A stretch of DNA of 64,000 nt from contig OX375877.1 in assembly GCA_947359465.1 (NCBI GenBank), forward strand, positions 70,626,198-70,690,197, given 5' to 3'. Positions 22,934 through 33,537 of the stretch are shown piece after piece (the first letter of the stretch is position 1; every line of letters begins with the position of its first letter). Made by a program: the position numbers and the translations under genes. The notes under the pieces are model-generated. The model was not told the origin of the DNA, did no database searches, and saw nothing but the letters and a program-made list of their open reading frames with translations. This stretch comes from Metellina segmentata (taxonomy: Eukaryota > Arthropoda > Arachnida > Araneae > Tetragnathidae).

Positions 22934-24149
22934 TTTTTAAAACGAATTTAAAATACTGAATGCATGCGTTGAGCCTAACCTTTTTTCCTGGTAACGAAGT
23001 CACGGTCTACACAGGAATAATGGCGAGCGGAAGCTTCTGTCTTCGGCACTTCCTTCCCTACTTGGTGTGACGTCACAGACAAGTTTCGGTTCAGAAACAG
23101 GGCCTTGTTCGTCTAGGTGGTGTTGATTTAATGCAGCAATAAAGTTTTTTATGTCTTGTTTTAGAGGTCTAACAGCTTTAATACGACTTTCCCACCTTGC
23201 ATCACTTCGGTTTTAAAGTTAGACTTTTCACGTGTTTGTTTAGTAAATCTCATCGATATGGGGACGCAGAAAAGTAATTATATACCTCTTGTACCATATA
23301 AAAAACCCAGAAATTTCACCACTGCAGCTGGCAGCGTCATTAAAGACGAGATTTAATGTATGAGCCGCACAAGGCACGTATAATGCTCTAGGATTGATAT
23401 TGATAATCCGTTTCTGAAGCCGTATATTTTCCCCCTTCATGTTTGATCCATTGTCGTAGCCCTGACCCCGTATATCTTTAACTTCGAGCTGCAGACTAGG
23501 TAATAGCTTCTCTAATGAAAATTACATAGACCTTCTCCAATAGTATTAGTTACTGGAAAAAATCCAAGAAAAAATTATAAAATATCTACTTTACCATCAG
23601 TAGTGTTCACACATCTAATTAAAACCGTTATTTGTTCTCTGTGGATAATATCTGGTGTAGAGTCGAGAATTATAGTGTAATATTTGGCTTTTTTGGTAAT
23701 GCGAGTTATCACATTACGATTAATACATTCCTTGATTGATAGAACTATATGCGGCCGCCCCTGGTTTGGCCGCCCGCGTGCGGTGCACGCGCTGCACACC
23801 TGCTAGGCCCTTTGTCCAGGACTGGTTTTCTGAGCACGAGGAGGATTTGTCACATCTCCCCTGCCCACCACAGACACCAGACCTAAATGTTATTGAATCT
23901 ATGTGGTCTACATTGGAGAGGAAAGTGCGTGATTGCTATCCACCGCCATCATCGTTATCTGAACTTGCCACCGTTTTGCAGGAAGAATGGTACAAGATTC
24001 CCTCGGCAAGCACACAGGAACTGTATATATCCATTCCGAGAAGACTGCAAGCTGTTTTGCATGCCAAGGATTTTCCTAAACCATATTGGGCAAGATTACA
24101 TTTTTTAGGTGTTTCCACAATATTGTCCATCCACTGTATATCTCGGATA

Positions 24150-24384
24150 TACACGGTTGGACAAAAATATGGAAAATACAAAATGTATGCATGTTGCAGT
24201 TACAACTTCATAGAACAGTGCTTGGCCCGACAACGATTGACCTGGGTAGCGTATTTACGACGTTGTATAGGTGGCGTCAATAGGCGAAAACACCAGCGTC
24301 ACCTAGATATTTCACAAGAATAAACATTTTTTTCAAGCATGCATTTCACCAGGTGTTTCCATATTTTTGTCCAACCCCTGTGTA
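24150..24384. mobile_element. Short Tc1-derived MITE next to the Tc1 right end
   Basis: Inverted termini ACGGTTGGACAAAAATATGG at 24154 and the complement near 24350-24380, with TA at both ends. The interior resembles the first 200 bp of the neighbouring Tc1 element (ATACGACGTTG/CAACGTCGTA and CACTGTTCT blocks), so it is a deletion derivative of the same family. Confidence 0.65.
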
Positions 24385-24702
24385 TCATTTTGAATTCGTG
24401 GAAGCACATAAGGGAGAGGTAAGACCTAGACACGATATGGCAAATGCATCCTTCACCTTAGGTAGGTATTTAATAAACGTCAGACTGGAGCAACACATCA
24501 GTCTATTCTATTCTTCACGGAAACGCCAGAGAGGGGGTGGGGGAGGGTCTCCCCGTGGACCCGATAAAGCAAATGGATCCTTTTTGTTAGTTCATGGGAC
24601 GCCGCCAACTCCATAGACCTGAAAAAGCAAATGGACCCACAGAGAAATACGATATTCTGTCACTTCGGAATTGGGAGTTGTAATAAGGCGTTCAAATATT
24701 AC

Positions 24703-24976
24703 ATGGTAATATATAATTAACGTCGTACTAGCGCAACACAACGGGCTATTGACGACGGTCCGGAATCAATCCTCTAAGGGAAAGATCCAAGGACAACACC
24801 ACATAATTTTGTACACCGTCAGATGACGAGGCAACAACTGAGCTGGCATCCTACTCTCCAAACTTCCGCACCAACCCAATCCTCGGATCTGTCACTTAAG
24901 GGATGATCCCGGACCGTCGTCAATAGCTCGTAGTGTTGCTCTAGTACGACGTTAACTAAAATTACCATTACCTTAC
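24703..24976. repeat. SINE fragments, head-to-head
   Basis: Bases 24703-24880 are the SINE body in reverse orientation (start GTCGTACTAG, ending CACCAACCCAAT). Bases 24881-24976 are the 3' part in forward orientation ending ATTACCATTACC. No tRNA-like head remains. Confidence 0.7.
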
Positions 24977-24994
24977 CGAAATTATTTTTTCTAG

Positions 24995-25312
24995 TTTTTG
25001 CTCGATCTGCAGTAGCTTTGTTGGAAGAGTAACCGATTTGCAACCAGAGGGCTGCGAACTCAAATCCTGCCAAAGGCCGCGGTGTGGAAAGTGGGCTGAT
25101 GCACGTTAAATTTGTAATGGTCCCAAAATGTCCTCACATTGGCTTGGTGTAGAAGTTTGGCGAGTGACAGCTAAGATGTGGCCTCGTTATCCGACCGTGG
25201 CGTGGTTCTAAATTATGTGGTGCTGTCTTCGGATCTTGCATCTCGGGGGTTGGTCCAGGACCATAGTCAATAACCCGTTGCGTTGCTCCAGTAGGACGTT
25301 AATTAAAATATA
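24995..25312 (+). repeat. SINE, diverged copy
   Basis: The same body order as copy 1 (GTCCTCACATTGG, GTGTAGAAGTTTGG, TCGTTATCCGACCGTGG, AACCCGTTGCGTTGCTCCAG) with many substitutions. The 5' part, CAACCAGAGGGCTGCGAACTC, is a different or heavily changed tRNA-like head, also seen in the copy at 35805. Confidence 0.7.
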
Positions 25313-25344
25313 CACATACAGTTTTTGCTCGAGCTGAGGGTCGA

Positions 25345-25660
25345 CCAACCGGTATAGTGGTTAAGGTGTTAGCCTCTAGATCGGAAGGTTCCTGGTTCGA
25401 ATCCGGGTCCGGGCATTGATGTTTGTAAGCGTATGGTGTAGAGGCGGCTGGTGCACCTTAAATCTGTCGTGGCCGAAAGTCCTCACGTTGGGTTGGTGTG
25501 GAAGTTTGGAGAGTGGGGTGCCAGCTCAGGTGTTGCTTCGTTATCTGACCGTGGTTCAAAATTACGAGGTGTTGTCCTCGGATATTTCCCTTAAGGGATT
25601 GATCCCGGACCGTCGTCAATAACCCGTTGCGTTGCTCTAGTAGGACGTAACGTAATTTAA
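25345..25660 (+). repeat. tRNA-derived SINE, copy 2 (full length)
   Basis: Starts with CAACCGGTATAGTGG (A-box region), has B box GGTTCGAATCC near 25396 and the complete body to the 3' end near ATTACC. It is the least changed copy together with 721-1046. Confidence 0.85.
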
Positions 25661-25714
25661 AAATTACCAACTGGGCTATCGCGGCCCGTTTCTGATAATG
25701 AACATTTGATGTAG

Positions 25715-25782
25715 GAAGGTATTTAATTAACATCACTCTGGAACAACACAATGGGCTATTGGCGATGGTCCGGGATCGACCA
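25715..25782 (-). repeat. SINE 3' fragment, reverse
   Basis: Contains AATTAACATCACTCTGGAAC and GGGCTATTGGCGATGGTCCG, the complement of the SINE 3' end. A similar short piece lies at 26345-26408. Confidence 0.6.
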
Positions 25783-25912
25783 AAGAACGTTTGGAAAAAG
25801 AGATTTCTTTGAAGATTGAGAACAATTCTTGGATGTATCTCTACAAGTATACCCACAACTGACAGTGACCTACTATATTCGCTAAATAACATGGTATCCG
25901 AATGACAATTTT

Positions 25913-27330
25913 AATTTCTCTATCGGGAAATGTGGAAACCAAAATTGGAAGTTTTTAGATGCACATGGCTCAAAAATAGAATTGGTGGAGCTATTAAAGG
26001 ACAGCGCGAATTTCAAATATATTGCGTGTTATTTGCTCCCGACAACGTAAGAATGGGACTTAGAATGTCACCACAAAGTATGGATCAATTAGTGAAATAC
26101 GAATTTTGTGGTTGGAAAAAAGCATTTGAGAGTACTTTGAACAACACAGTCTTTCGCAATATCACAAAGATGAAATGATGAAAGCCGATCAGTCAAAGGA
26201 AATAATGGTTGATATCCTTGTATCCACAGAAAAAGTAGCAATGTAGGGAGAGAAAAACAAGCAAGAGAAAATTGGGAAAACCAAATCCATCATTAACAGC
26301 ATTATTTTTTTACTGGAAGCAGAGAATAGCCCTTAGAGAAAAAGGATTTGTAAGGTAAGGTAAGGTAATTTTTAATTATCGTCGTACTAGAGAACTAGAG
26401 CAACACAAGAAAAAGGGGGGATTAGAGCTTTCGATATCGACAACAAACTAAGGTAATTTTCAGGTATTGCCTGACAGCACGTGCGGGAAGAATGCTATTA
26501 TGCTGGAATTCTGGATATTCCAGTATATATGCTATATATACTAGAATATACAAAACCAGATTATCTAGGGTTGTGATGATGTAACAAAAAGAGAAAAAAT
26601 TGCTCTTAAAGCTCAACGCTGCGAAACGTTTTGGTGTGTTAGCTGATGAAACCAGCTATGTATCTTCCATTGTGCAATTTTCCCTCTGTGCTCAATACAT
26701 CAATGACGAATTAAGTAGTTATAAAATACGTATGTGAACACCTTTTACAGTTTATGCTTTTGTATTTCAAACACGTTAGAAGCTAAGGAATTACACAAAT
26801 ACAATTCTTAAGGGCTTACGAGAATGCAATATCTACACAAATTGTTTGCAAAAGTATGGTAGAGAAGCCGCGATGAGAGACGAATATAGCGAGGCCCAGC
26901 CCATATGTATATCAGAAATATCCAAGCACAGTATATGCATTGTGCATCGCACACTTTAAATCTGATCATATCTACTGAGGCAAAAGTTCCCACAATAAGA
27001 AACTGTATCGAGTTTGTCGAACGAATTTAGAGTTTCTTTAAGGGCTTTGAAGGGCATCGAGTCATTTGCTCAAATCAGTTGTAATCAGATGACATCCGAA
27101 ATTCGAATACATAAATTGTAGCGGTTATGTTCAACAAGGTGGGTGGGCAGAGACGTGACGCTGCGTTAATTATGGCTGATATGATGTTGCTCTTAAAGAA
27201 ATTAAGATTTGGGGTGACACAGATTCTTCATCGAAGCAGACATCCTTTTAAATGCAGTCCTATTAAATGCGAATTTATAGAAGTACTAGCCACTGCGTTG
27301 TCAGCACGGCGTTGTCCGTGACAATTTCAA
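25913..27330 (+). pseudogene. Dead DUF4371/ZMYM-type hAT transposase
   Basis: Read across frames, the order of family blocks is kept: FQIYCVLFAPDN and LVKYEFCGWKKAFE (about 25930-26130), then a remnant of the NRxxLxPII region (about 26250-26330), KRFGVLADETSYVSSIVQFS (about 26620-26690, first catalytic Asp), YMHCASHTLNLIIS (about 26925-26970) and a C-terminal stretch at 27127-27321. Many stops and frameshifts, plus a SINE fragment at 26345-26408, break it. I could not define its termini. It is a different copy from the hAT elements at 7594 and 17636. Confidence 0.75.
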
Positions 27331-27609
27331 AAAGGTCGAATAAGTTGGTTCAAAGGAGAAAACAAAATAATAACTCTCTATATTAAAAACGAATTCCCGT
27401 TTGGTTTGCTTCGCAAACCAATGAGAATTTAATGGAATGGGAATTTATACCCTATTGGATTACAGCGGAGTTGCCCGTAGTGTTGTTTTGGCTTCGCAAA
27501 CCAAATGGGCGTTGCCCGTAACAGTTCTTTTCGTGGGGGTAACATTGCCTGTGGTGTTGGTTTGTTTCGCAAACTAAATTATATAAATATTCAATTGAAA
27601 AATTATTTA

Positions 27610-27888
27610 TGTTGTATACTCAAAACCCCATCCGCCAAACCACCTGCACAGTGGCGACACTCGTAGCGACGCCAGCGCCACGGAGCGCAGGTGCATAAGA
27701 GAGCAGAGTAATGAAGAGCGAAGTCGCCAACAGCGAAGCTCTCATCGATGTTTCCGTTCTAATGTGTCTTGTAGTTAGGCTTAAGAGCCTAAAGTTGTAT
27801 GCTAAACCTGAGAATATATAGTTATTGTTAGAACCTGACTTGTTCTTGTCTTCATACATCAACACCCTAGACAACCCGAACCAGAACA
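27610..27888 (+). repeat. 5' LTR
   Basis: Begins TGTTGTATACTC and ends CCAGAACA, nearly identical to 33538-34890 once the insertion there is removed. The sequence just after it, TGGGGGCTCAACC (27889-27901), starts with TGG and is the probable tRNA primer-binding site. Confidence 0.9.
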
Positions 27889-27984
27889 TGGGGGCTCAAC
27901 CGTTTCTGAACTTAGAGAAACAGAATGAACAGCTCTTGGACTAACAGCAACGAAACGAAATTCTACAGCCAAACCAAAGCTAGA

Positions 27985-28930
27985 GGTCAATTACCCCGCC
28001 TCAACGATCGAGTCCAGTGCAACTGTGAAGCAACTAAAAGCGCAGGCCAATTCCCCCGCCTCAACGTGTCCAGTCAACAGTCAAGCAGACAACAACGCAG
28101 AGAAAACGGAAGCAAGAGTCCAATTTCCCACTAGCGCGTCTTTCTAGGAATGGCTCTTCGTTACGTGGACGATTCTATTCAGGACCGTAGGTGGATCGGT
28201 AGATATTAACTCGTGATAAGTGAATAGATTCTTCAGTTCGATTCTTTCGTAATTTTTTTTGATCCACAGTGAGCTATGATTGATTATTTACTTGTTAAAA
28301 TATTACCAGGACCGGACTGAGGGAAACGTCAATAGTTTTTGTGCATCTCCCGTCTTAGCTCTGTTGATTATTCTTCTAATGCTGTCACCACGCAACACTT
28401 AAATTTTTTCTTCAAGTTTGTATTTCGACGATTTTGAACTGTATCTTCGAATATTTCTCACTTCTGATTCCTTTTCCCCTTTTAGAAGTAAAAATCTCTC
28501 ATCTTCAATTGATTGAGTTCATATATATCTGCATGTATTAGTTCATTAACTGTTTAGGCTCTACTTTCCACGAGTTTAATATCTACCGACCTACCTACAT
28601 TCCAAAATAGAATCGTCCACGCAACGAAGAGCCATTCCTAGAAAGACGCGCTAGTCAATTTCCCCGCCTCAACGAAAGTGTCCAGTGCAGCTCACCGACG
28701 TACAAAACGGAAGCAATACGCCAAACTCCCCGCCTCAACGAAAGTGTCCAGTCCAGCTCACCGACGTGCCAAAACGGAAGCAGTAGGACAAACTCCCCGC
28801 CTAAACGAAAGTGTCCAGTGCAACTCACCGACGTGCCAAAACGGAAGCAAAACGGCCAATCTCCCCGCCACAACGAAAGTGACCAGTGCAACGGTCAAAT
28901 TGACGACGGTGCCAAAACAGAAGCCAAACA
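27985..28930 (+). repeat. Leader tandem repeats of the LTR element
   Basis: At least six units of about 54-68 bp carry CCCCGCCTCAACG, TCCAGTGCAAC/AGCTCACCGACG and AAAACGGAAGCAA in the same order. The array is split by the inverted-repeat insertion at 28134-28651. It occupies the untranslated leader between the primer-binding site and gag. Confidence 0.8.
28134..28651. mobile_element. MITE with about 80 bp terminal inverted repeats
   Basis: The left end GCGCGTCTTTCTAGGAATGG and its continuation for about 80 bp is matched in reverse at the right end, with a handful of mismatches. It is bounded by TA on both sides (28132-28133 and 28652-28653), suggesting a Tc1/mariner-mobilised non-autonomous element. 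No coding potential. Confidence 0.8.
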
Positions 28931-28965
28931 AGAATCTAAGGTAGGACCAAACCTTTATTTTAAGC

Positions 28966-30180
28966 ATGTATAAAAATACGAAGAAAGAAGACCTCATAAA
29001 GGTTGTTCAAGAAATTGATGAAATTGTACCGGAAGGTGCCACTATAATCAAACTAAAAGAAATTATTGAAAAAAATGATACGTTCAAACAAGACCCAGAA
29101 TTTATAAAAGATTTAATGAGTTTAATCGTCGAAGAAAGAAAGGCTAAAGAAGAAGAAATCGAGAAACTTAAGTTAACATAAATACTCGAAAACCGAGAAA
29201 TCGAGAAACTTAAGTTAGCAGAAACCGAGAAACTTAAGTTAGCAGAAAACCGAGAAATCGAGAAACTTAAGTTAGCACAAATTGAACGAGAACTCGAATT
29301 AGCTAGTATAAGAAATAATGCAGGAGCAAACCAATCTCCTATCGGAAACAATACTAGAATGAACGACACATCACCGCCGAACATAGAAAGTTATATAAAA
29401 AGTGTTAAAACGCTAAGTATGCCAGTCCCAACTAAGGCAGAAAATTGCAATCTATTTTTCCATTCGCTCGAACGTGCCTTTGAAACAAAAAACGTGCCAC
29501 AAGAATATAAATCCGAAATATTAATTGACATTCTTCAAGAAAAAGCTGCCAATATCCTCCTATACGTTCCAGAAAATGAACTCAAAAACTACGAACAGGT
29601 CAAAGCTACCGTACTAAAAGAATTCCAACCAACGCCACAAGAATGTCTTGCTAATTTCCGTAGATGTCAAAGATTTCCTAATGAAACACATACTCAATTT
29701 GCAGCAAGTTTAACTAGAGCATTCGAATATTATCGCAGACTTCGAGATGTCAATGACTTTAAATCTGTATGTGAACTAATGGTTTCGGACAAACTTTATA
29801 GTACTTTAGAAAGGGATACACAATCACATATTTCAATTCGCTCTGGCGAAAATTGGTTTAGACCACCACAACTCGCAAAAGAATGTGACATTTACTTCGC
29901 TTCAAAGCGCAAATCACTCAGTGACACACACACACGCCAACCGACTTTCGAAAACCATTATAGACAAACACCACACGGACAGTTTAGAAGACCAAACAAC
30001 CTGACGCGAGGATTTTACAACCGAAACTCACCTAGACCAAATAATCCCAGATTTAATCAAAACAAGCCTGTAAATGAAATAGGAAGTCACAAACCACAGA
30101 AACGAAAGGAATGCGTCAATACTAGAGATGGGCGATCCGCTCAGGAGCTGACTCAAAGAGTAGCTCTCTTGACGGAGTGA
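28966..30180 (+). pseudogene. Ty3/gypsy gag, interrupted by an in-frame stop
   Basis: The frame opens at 28966 (MYKNTKKEDLIKVVQEIDEI), meets TAA at 29179-29181 and continues open in the same frame to 30180. An 18 bp repeat (GAGAAACTTAAGTTAGCA, about 29160-29280) encodes a charged helix EIEKLKLA. The capsid region follows (NLFFHSLERAFETKNVPQEY; LANFRRCQRFPNETHTQFAA; KECDIYFASKRKS). The C-terminus is cut by the element inserted at 30123, so residues after about 30122 belong to the insertion. No zinc knuckle is seen. The product would be the virus-like-particle shell protein of the retrotransposon. Confidence 0.88.
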
Positions 30181-32472
30181 GCGAGCGCTGATTCGTCAAA
30201 AAAGAGCTATAGCTCTTTTTTAACCAATCAGGGCTGAAGAGCGGTAACTCTTTTTTAACGAATCAGCGCTTCCACTCTCGAAGAGTCATTTCCGCATGCG
30301 ATCACCAGCTCAGTGATTCTTTTGGGAGTTGATTCTTTGGGAGTTAACTCTTTTCGAGATTTTACTCTTTCGAAGAATCATTTCCGCATTCGATCGTTTG
30401 CCCTCACTGATTCTTTTGGGAGTTGATTCTTTTGGGAGTTAACTCTTTTTCGATAACTATCGCTCTCGAAGAGTCAATTCCGTATTCGTTCTTTTGCACT
30501 CCCTAGCTTTTTGTTACTTTTTGAAGTTTCAAATTTTTAAATATCTATGTATTATCATTCATGTTATTTTTTTAATTTAATTCAATTTTAGATTGAAAGG
30601 GTGTTTTTACGGCTTAAGTCATATCACGCCTTTTAGCACTAATTAAAACTGGTCTTAAGGTTGTTATTAAAACATATTCTAACAGTTATTATGTTATTTA
30701 CTTAACATTAATATAATAATTATAATAAAACCTTGATTTCTCGGGAGTGATATCATTTTAATAAAGCTACACAAAATTAAATTAAACGTAACTCGTTTTT
30801 ATTGCATTGCCTTCACAAAACAAGGCATTTTGAAAATATTTTATTAAAAGACAGGGAGGGGACTTGGATTTTGAAAATCTTTGGGACAACGAGTATTCGA
30901 GGGTATTATATACCTATATCTTAAAATAAATAGTTACAAATCTTAAGTACTCAAATAAATTATTAATATTTTTATTATTTGATTTTAAAATATCATTTAA
31001 ATTATTAGGAAGTCTCATTTGGTAAATAAGTGGTTTTAGAAAGAAATCTTAATGTATCCAAACAAGTCCAAGACACTTTTTTTAAATGTGGTATAGAAAC
31101 ATTTTAATGATATTTTTATGTTTTGTGTTTTAAACAATAGCACACAATGGGCTATAAATATTAAAAGTGTATATTAATAATTTTGTAAAAATATGATAAT
31201 TATGTTTGAAATTTTAAAGAAATGTGTCAAAAACTTCAAATGTGCTACATGAAAATCTATTCAACCAATTTGAAAAATGATGCTACCAAAATAAACTACA
31301 TGCATATTTCTAGGGAATGAACTAGAATAAAAGGATATTTAAATAAACAACAATTTTACAAGTGATTGAAAAATGAATAGAAGATTTTTTATAGTTTTAC
31401 AGTCCTATTTCTTAAATAAATAGGAATAATTTAGAAACTTTTGAACTCAGCATAATTATTCTAGTTCATTCACTTGACAACATTATAAATAACAAACTCT
31501 CAAAAGTTTATTAGAATCCAGTTATAAGTTTTTGTATTATAACATTTGAAGTGAGGAAATAATGCAAAAATATTAATTTAGAGTTAAATGTAGTTTCAAG
31601 TGCATCGCTTGCTCCCTTGCGTTTGCTCTTTGTGTAAACAATTTTGTTCTTCCTTCTCTTTAAAAAAGTTCACTCCATTTCCAAAAGAGAAACCATTTAA
31701 ATATTTGAAAAAACTTTCTAAAATTATATTTGCAAAAAAAAAGTAAGGTTTAAATTTAGATTTTGCCATGTTTTTGGCCTTTTAATGGCCATTTCCAGTG
31801 TTTTCCATTCTTACTTCTTGTTTTCCCGCCTTGATTAAAATCTTAATACTTCTTCAAGTAATTAACAGAGAAAAAATTAAATATGTTTTGGAAAGTCAAA
31901 TAAATACTCTATCCAATAAAATCGAAAACTTTTTTAGAATTCTTGGTCAAAAAGGAGATTTTTAACGTGTTTGGATATTTTAATTGCTACTTCTGTAATC
32001 TCAACGGGTTCATGACGGGAATTACAAAAGTAGAAGTGTCCTCAAAGTAATTTATTCTTTATGGACAATTTCAAAGTTATATGAATTGACATGGTTTTGG
32101 GCCATCTTATGCCTTAGCAATTAAATTTTACAGCTTAGCAGCCCTATGCTGCAATGCCTATCGTCCTCGGGCCCCGTCTTCCTCCTTTTGTTGATTTTAG
32201 AGGTAAACTGCGCAATTGCTGGATGAGTGAGTGTTTCAAGTGTTGTGTGCGTGGGTGTTTCAAGCACGCTTGGCGCCTCTTCGTCTGGACACATGCGCTC
32301 ACGTGACAACGAGGGATGTTCGATGGCCCAAACATATTGTATACATTTCGATATGTTATATACATTATTATATATCTCAAAGGAGCGGTGAGTCATCAAA
32401 AAGAGCTAGCTCTTTTTAGTGAGTGAGCGGTTCCGATCCGATCCCTGAAAAGAGTCATTTTCCCCATCACTA
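30123..32472. mobile_element. hAT-type non-autonomous element in gag
   Basis: Bounded by the exact 8 bp duplication GTCAATAC (30115-30122 and 32473-32480), with imperfect short termini TAGAGATGGG and CCCATCACTA. Both ends carry GAGTGAGCG and AAAGAGCTA-type subterminal motifs, and the left 300 bp repeat AGTTGATTCTTTTGGGAGTT and AAGAGTCATTTCCGCAT. The 2350 bp have no transposase-like frame. Confidence 0.85.
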
Positions 32473-32480
32473 GTCAATAC

Positions 32481-33537
32481 ATCACAATACGAAAACATTT
32501 TGGCTAACGGGAAACAATTTAAATCATTCAGTGACGCACACACACGCCAGCCAACATTCGAAAACCGTTATAGACAAACTCCACACGAACAATTTCGAAG
32601 ACAAAACAACCCAACGCGAGGATTTTACAATCACCGAAAGTCACCCAGACCAAATAATATTCAGAGATATAATCAAAACAAACCCGTATGTGAAATTGAA
32701 ATCCACAAAAGCACAGCTGACAACGAATCTATAAAAAAGCAAAACGATAAATCGCAGCCGAAAGAACAAAACAGTAGACTAAACAAATCCCTTGACGCCG
32801 GTAATGATTTGTTTTTATGTAATATCGAGCTTGATGCGTCTTTACAGGAAGTTGATGCTTCGCACATCTGCGATTTGAATTTGCGGGATGAGCTAACACA
32901 AAAAATCAAAGATCAACAACGTCAAACGACAACGACATCAAGCAAATCCACCCCTTTTAAACTTCTGACGGGAATTAAAATGAAAAACAAGGATGACGTT
33001 AAAATTAAGGAGGCATTTCAAGATGAATACATACAGATATCGCTACAAAATGTCCAACAACTACGTGAGGAAGCTAAGGCTAATATTTTGAAAGTGCAGC
33101 AACAAAGTAAAAAACAATACGACAAGCGACGAAAACCAGCACAAACATATGGTGTATGCGACAAAGTTGCTATCAAGCGAACCCAATTTGGAGTCGGACT
33201 AAAGCTTCGACCACGGTTCTTCGGACCATACCAAGTGGTGAAAGTTAGACCTAATGACAGGTATGATGTGGAAAAAGTGGGAATCCATGAAGGTCCACGT
33301 GTGAAGGACCAGTGCAGATTTTATGAAACCTTGGGAGAAGACTTAGTTTTTTTTCCCCCTCTTTCTCTCATTTCATGTGAAGATTTCCTGAATGAACAAT
33401 TTCAGAAAGCGTTTTGTGTCTGCAAGATAGATTTTGTAAATATTTGTTTTCCCTTTTTCTGTCTTTTTCTTTTGATTATTTTTCAGATCCTCAATTCACA
33501 GCAAAGGTCGGCGGACCGACCAGTCAGGATGGACGAG
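32481..33537 (+). pseudogene. gag C-terminus fused to integrase C-terminus (pol deleted)
   Basis: An open frame (from ATG 32500) begins with a second version of the gag tail (SFSDAHTRQPTFENRYRQTP; 32520-32700), similar but not identical to 29915-30114. It passes through a short unplaced stretch (NIELDASLQE) and enters the integrase C-terminal domain: TPFKLLTGIKMKNKDD, KVQQQSKKQYDKRRKPAQTY, VAIKRTQFGVGLKLRPRFFG, then YDVEKVGIHEGP. This end of pol is typical of Ty3/gypsy elements. The missing catalytic domains show an internal deletion that joined gag to the end of pol in frame. Confidence 0.82.

Larger units (their letters stand above)
18949..23125 (-). mobile_element. P-element-type (THAP9-like) transposon
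   Basis: Terminal inverted repeats CAACACCACCTAGACGGACA (left) and the complement of CAACACCACCTAGACGAACA (right) bound 4177 bp. The 7 bp ATTTAAT is duplicated on both sides (18942-18948 and 23126-23132). P elements usually make 8 bp duplications, and an eighth base may have mutated. The uninterrupted target is visible at 7800-7806 in the sister hAT copy. The element carries a broken THAP/P transposase. Confidence 0.9.
17636..23812 (-). mobile_element. hAT element (DUF4371-type), itself carrying a P element
   Basis: The ends are CAGGGCCGATCCTAGGGTG at 17636 and GCTAGGCCCTT at 23812, with the 8 bp duplication TGTCCAGG on both sides (17628-17635 and 23813-23820). On the minus strand, DUF4371-type transposase pieces can be read: KKAKYYTIILDSTPD (about 23580-23800), NINPRALYVPCAAHTLNLV (about 23290-23420) and, beyond the P-element insertion, the hAT C-terminal dimerisation block LTLPVSVASDERSF (about 18210-18260). 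Stops break the frame. It is the longer relative of 7594-9101. Confidence 0.85.
16712..24142 (+). pseudogene. Tc1-like element with transposase split by a hAT insertion
   Basis: Inverted termini at 16712-16743 and about 24107-24142 share AATATGGAAACAC-like and GGTTAGACAA/GGATGGACAA-like blocks, each beginning at TA. The transposase reads from about 17150 (KTIRRELHKQGISGRAAI), through VIWSDESCF (first Asp region) and VFQDDKIPVH (second Asp region), to 17635. It resumes after the insertion at 23820 with DWFSEHEEDLSHLPCPPQ and TPDLNVIESMWSTLE (Glu region) and runs to 24083. Removing the hAT element and one target copy restores continuity except for a frame change just before the junction and N-terminal decay. 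Inactive by itself. Confidence 0.85.

Noticed and set aside
28655..28930. CRISPR-like array of spaced repeats
   Set aside because: This is eukaryotic DNA. The units are tandem copies without unique spacers and lie in a retrotransposon leader.
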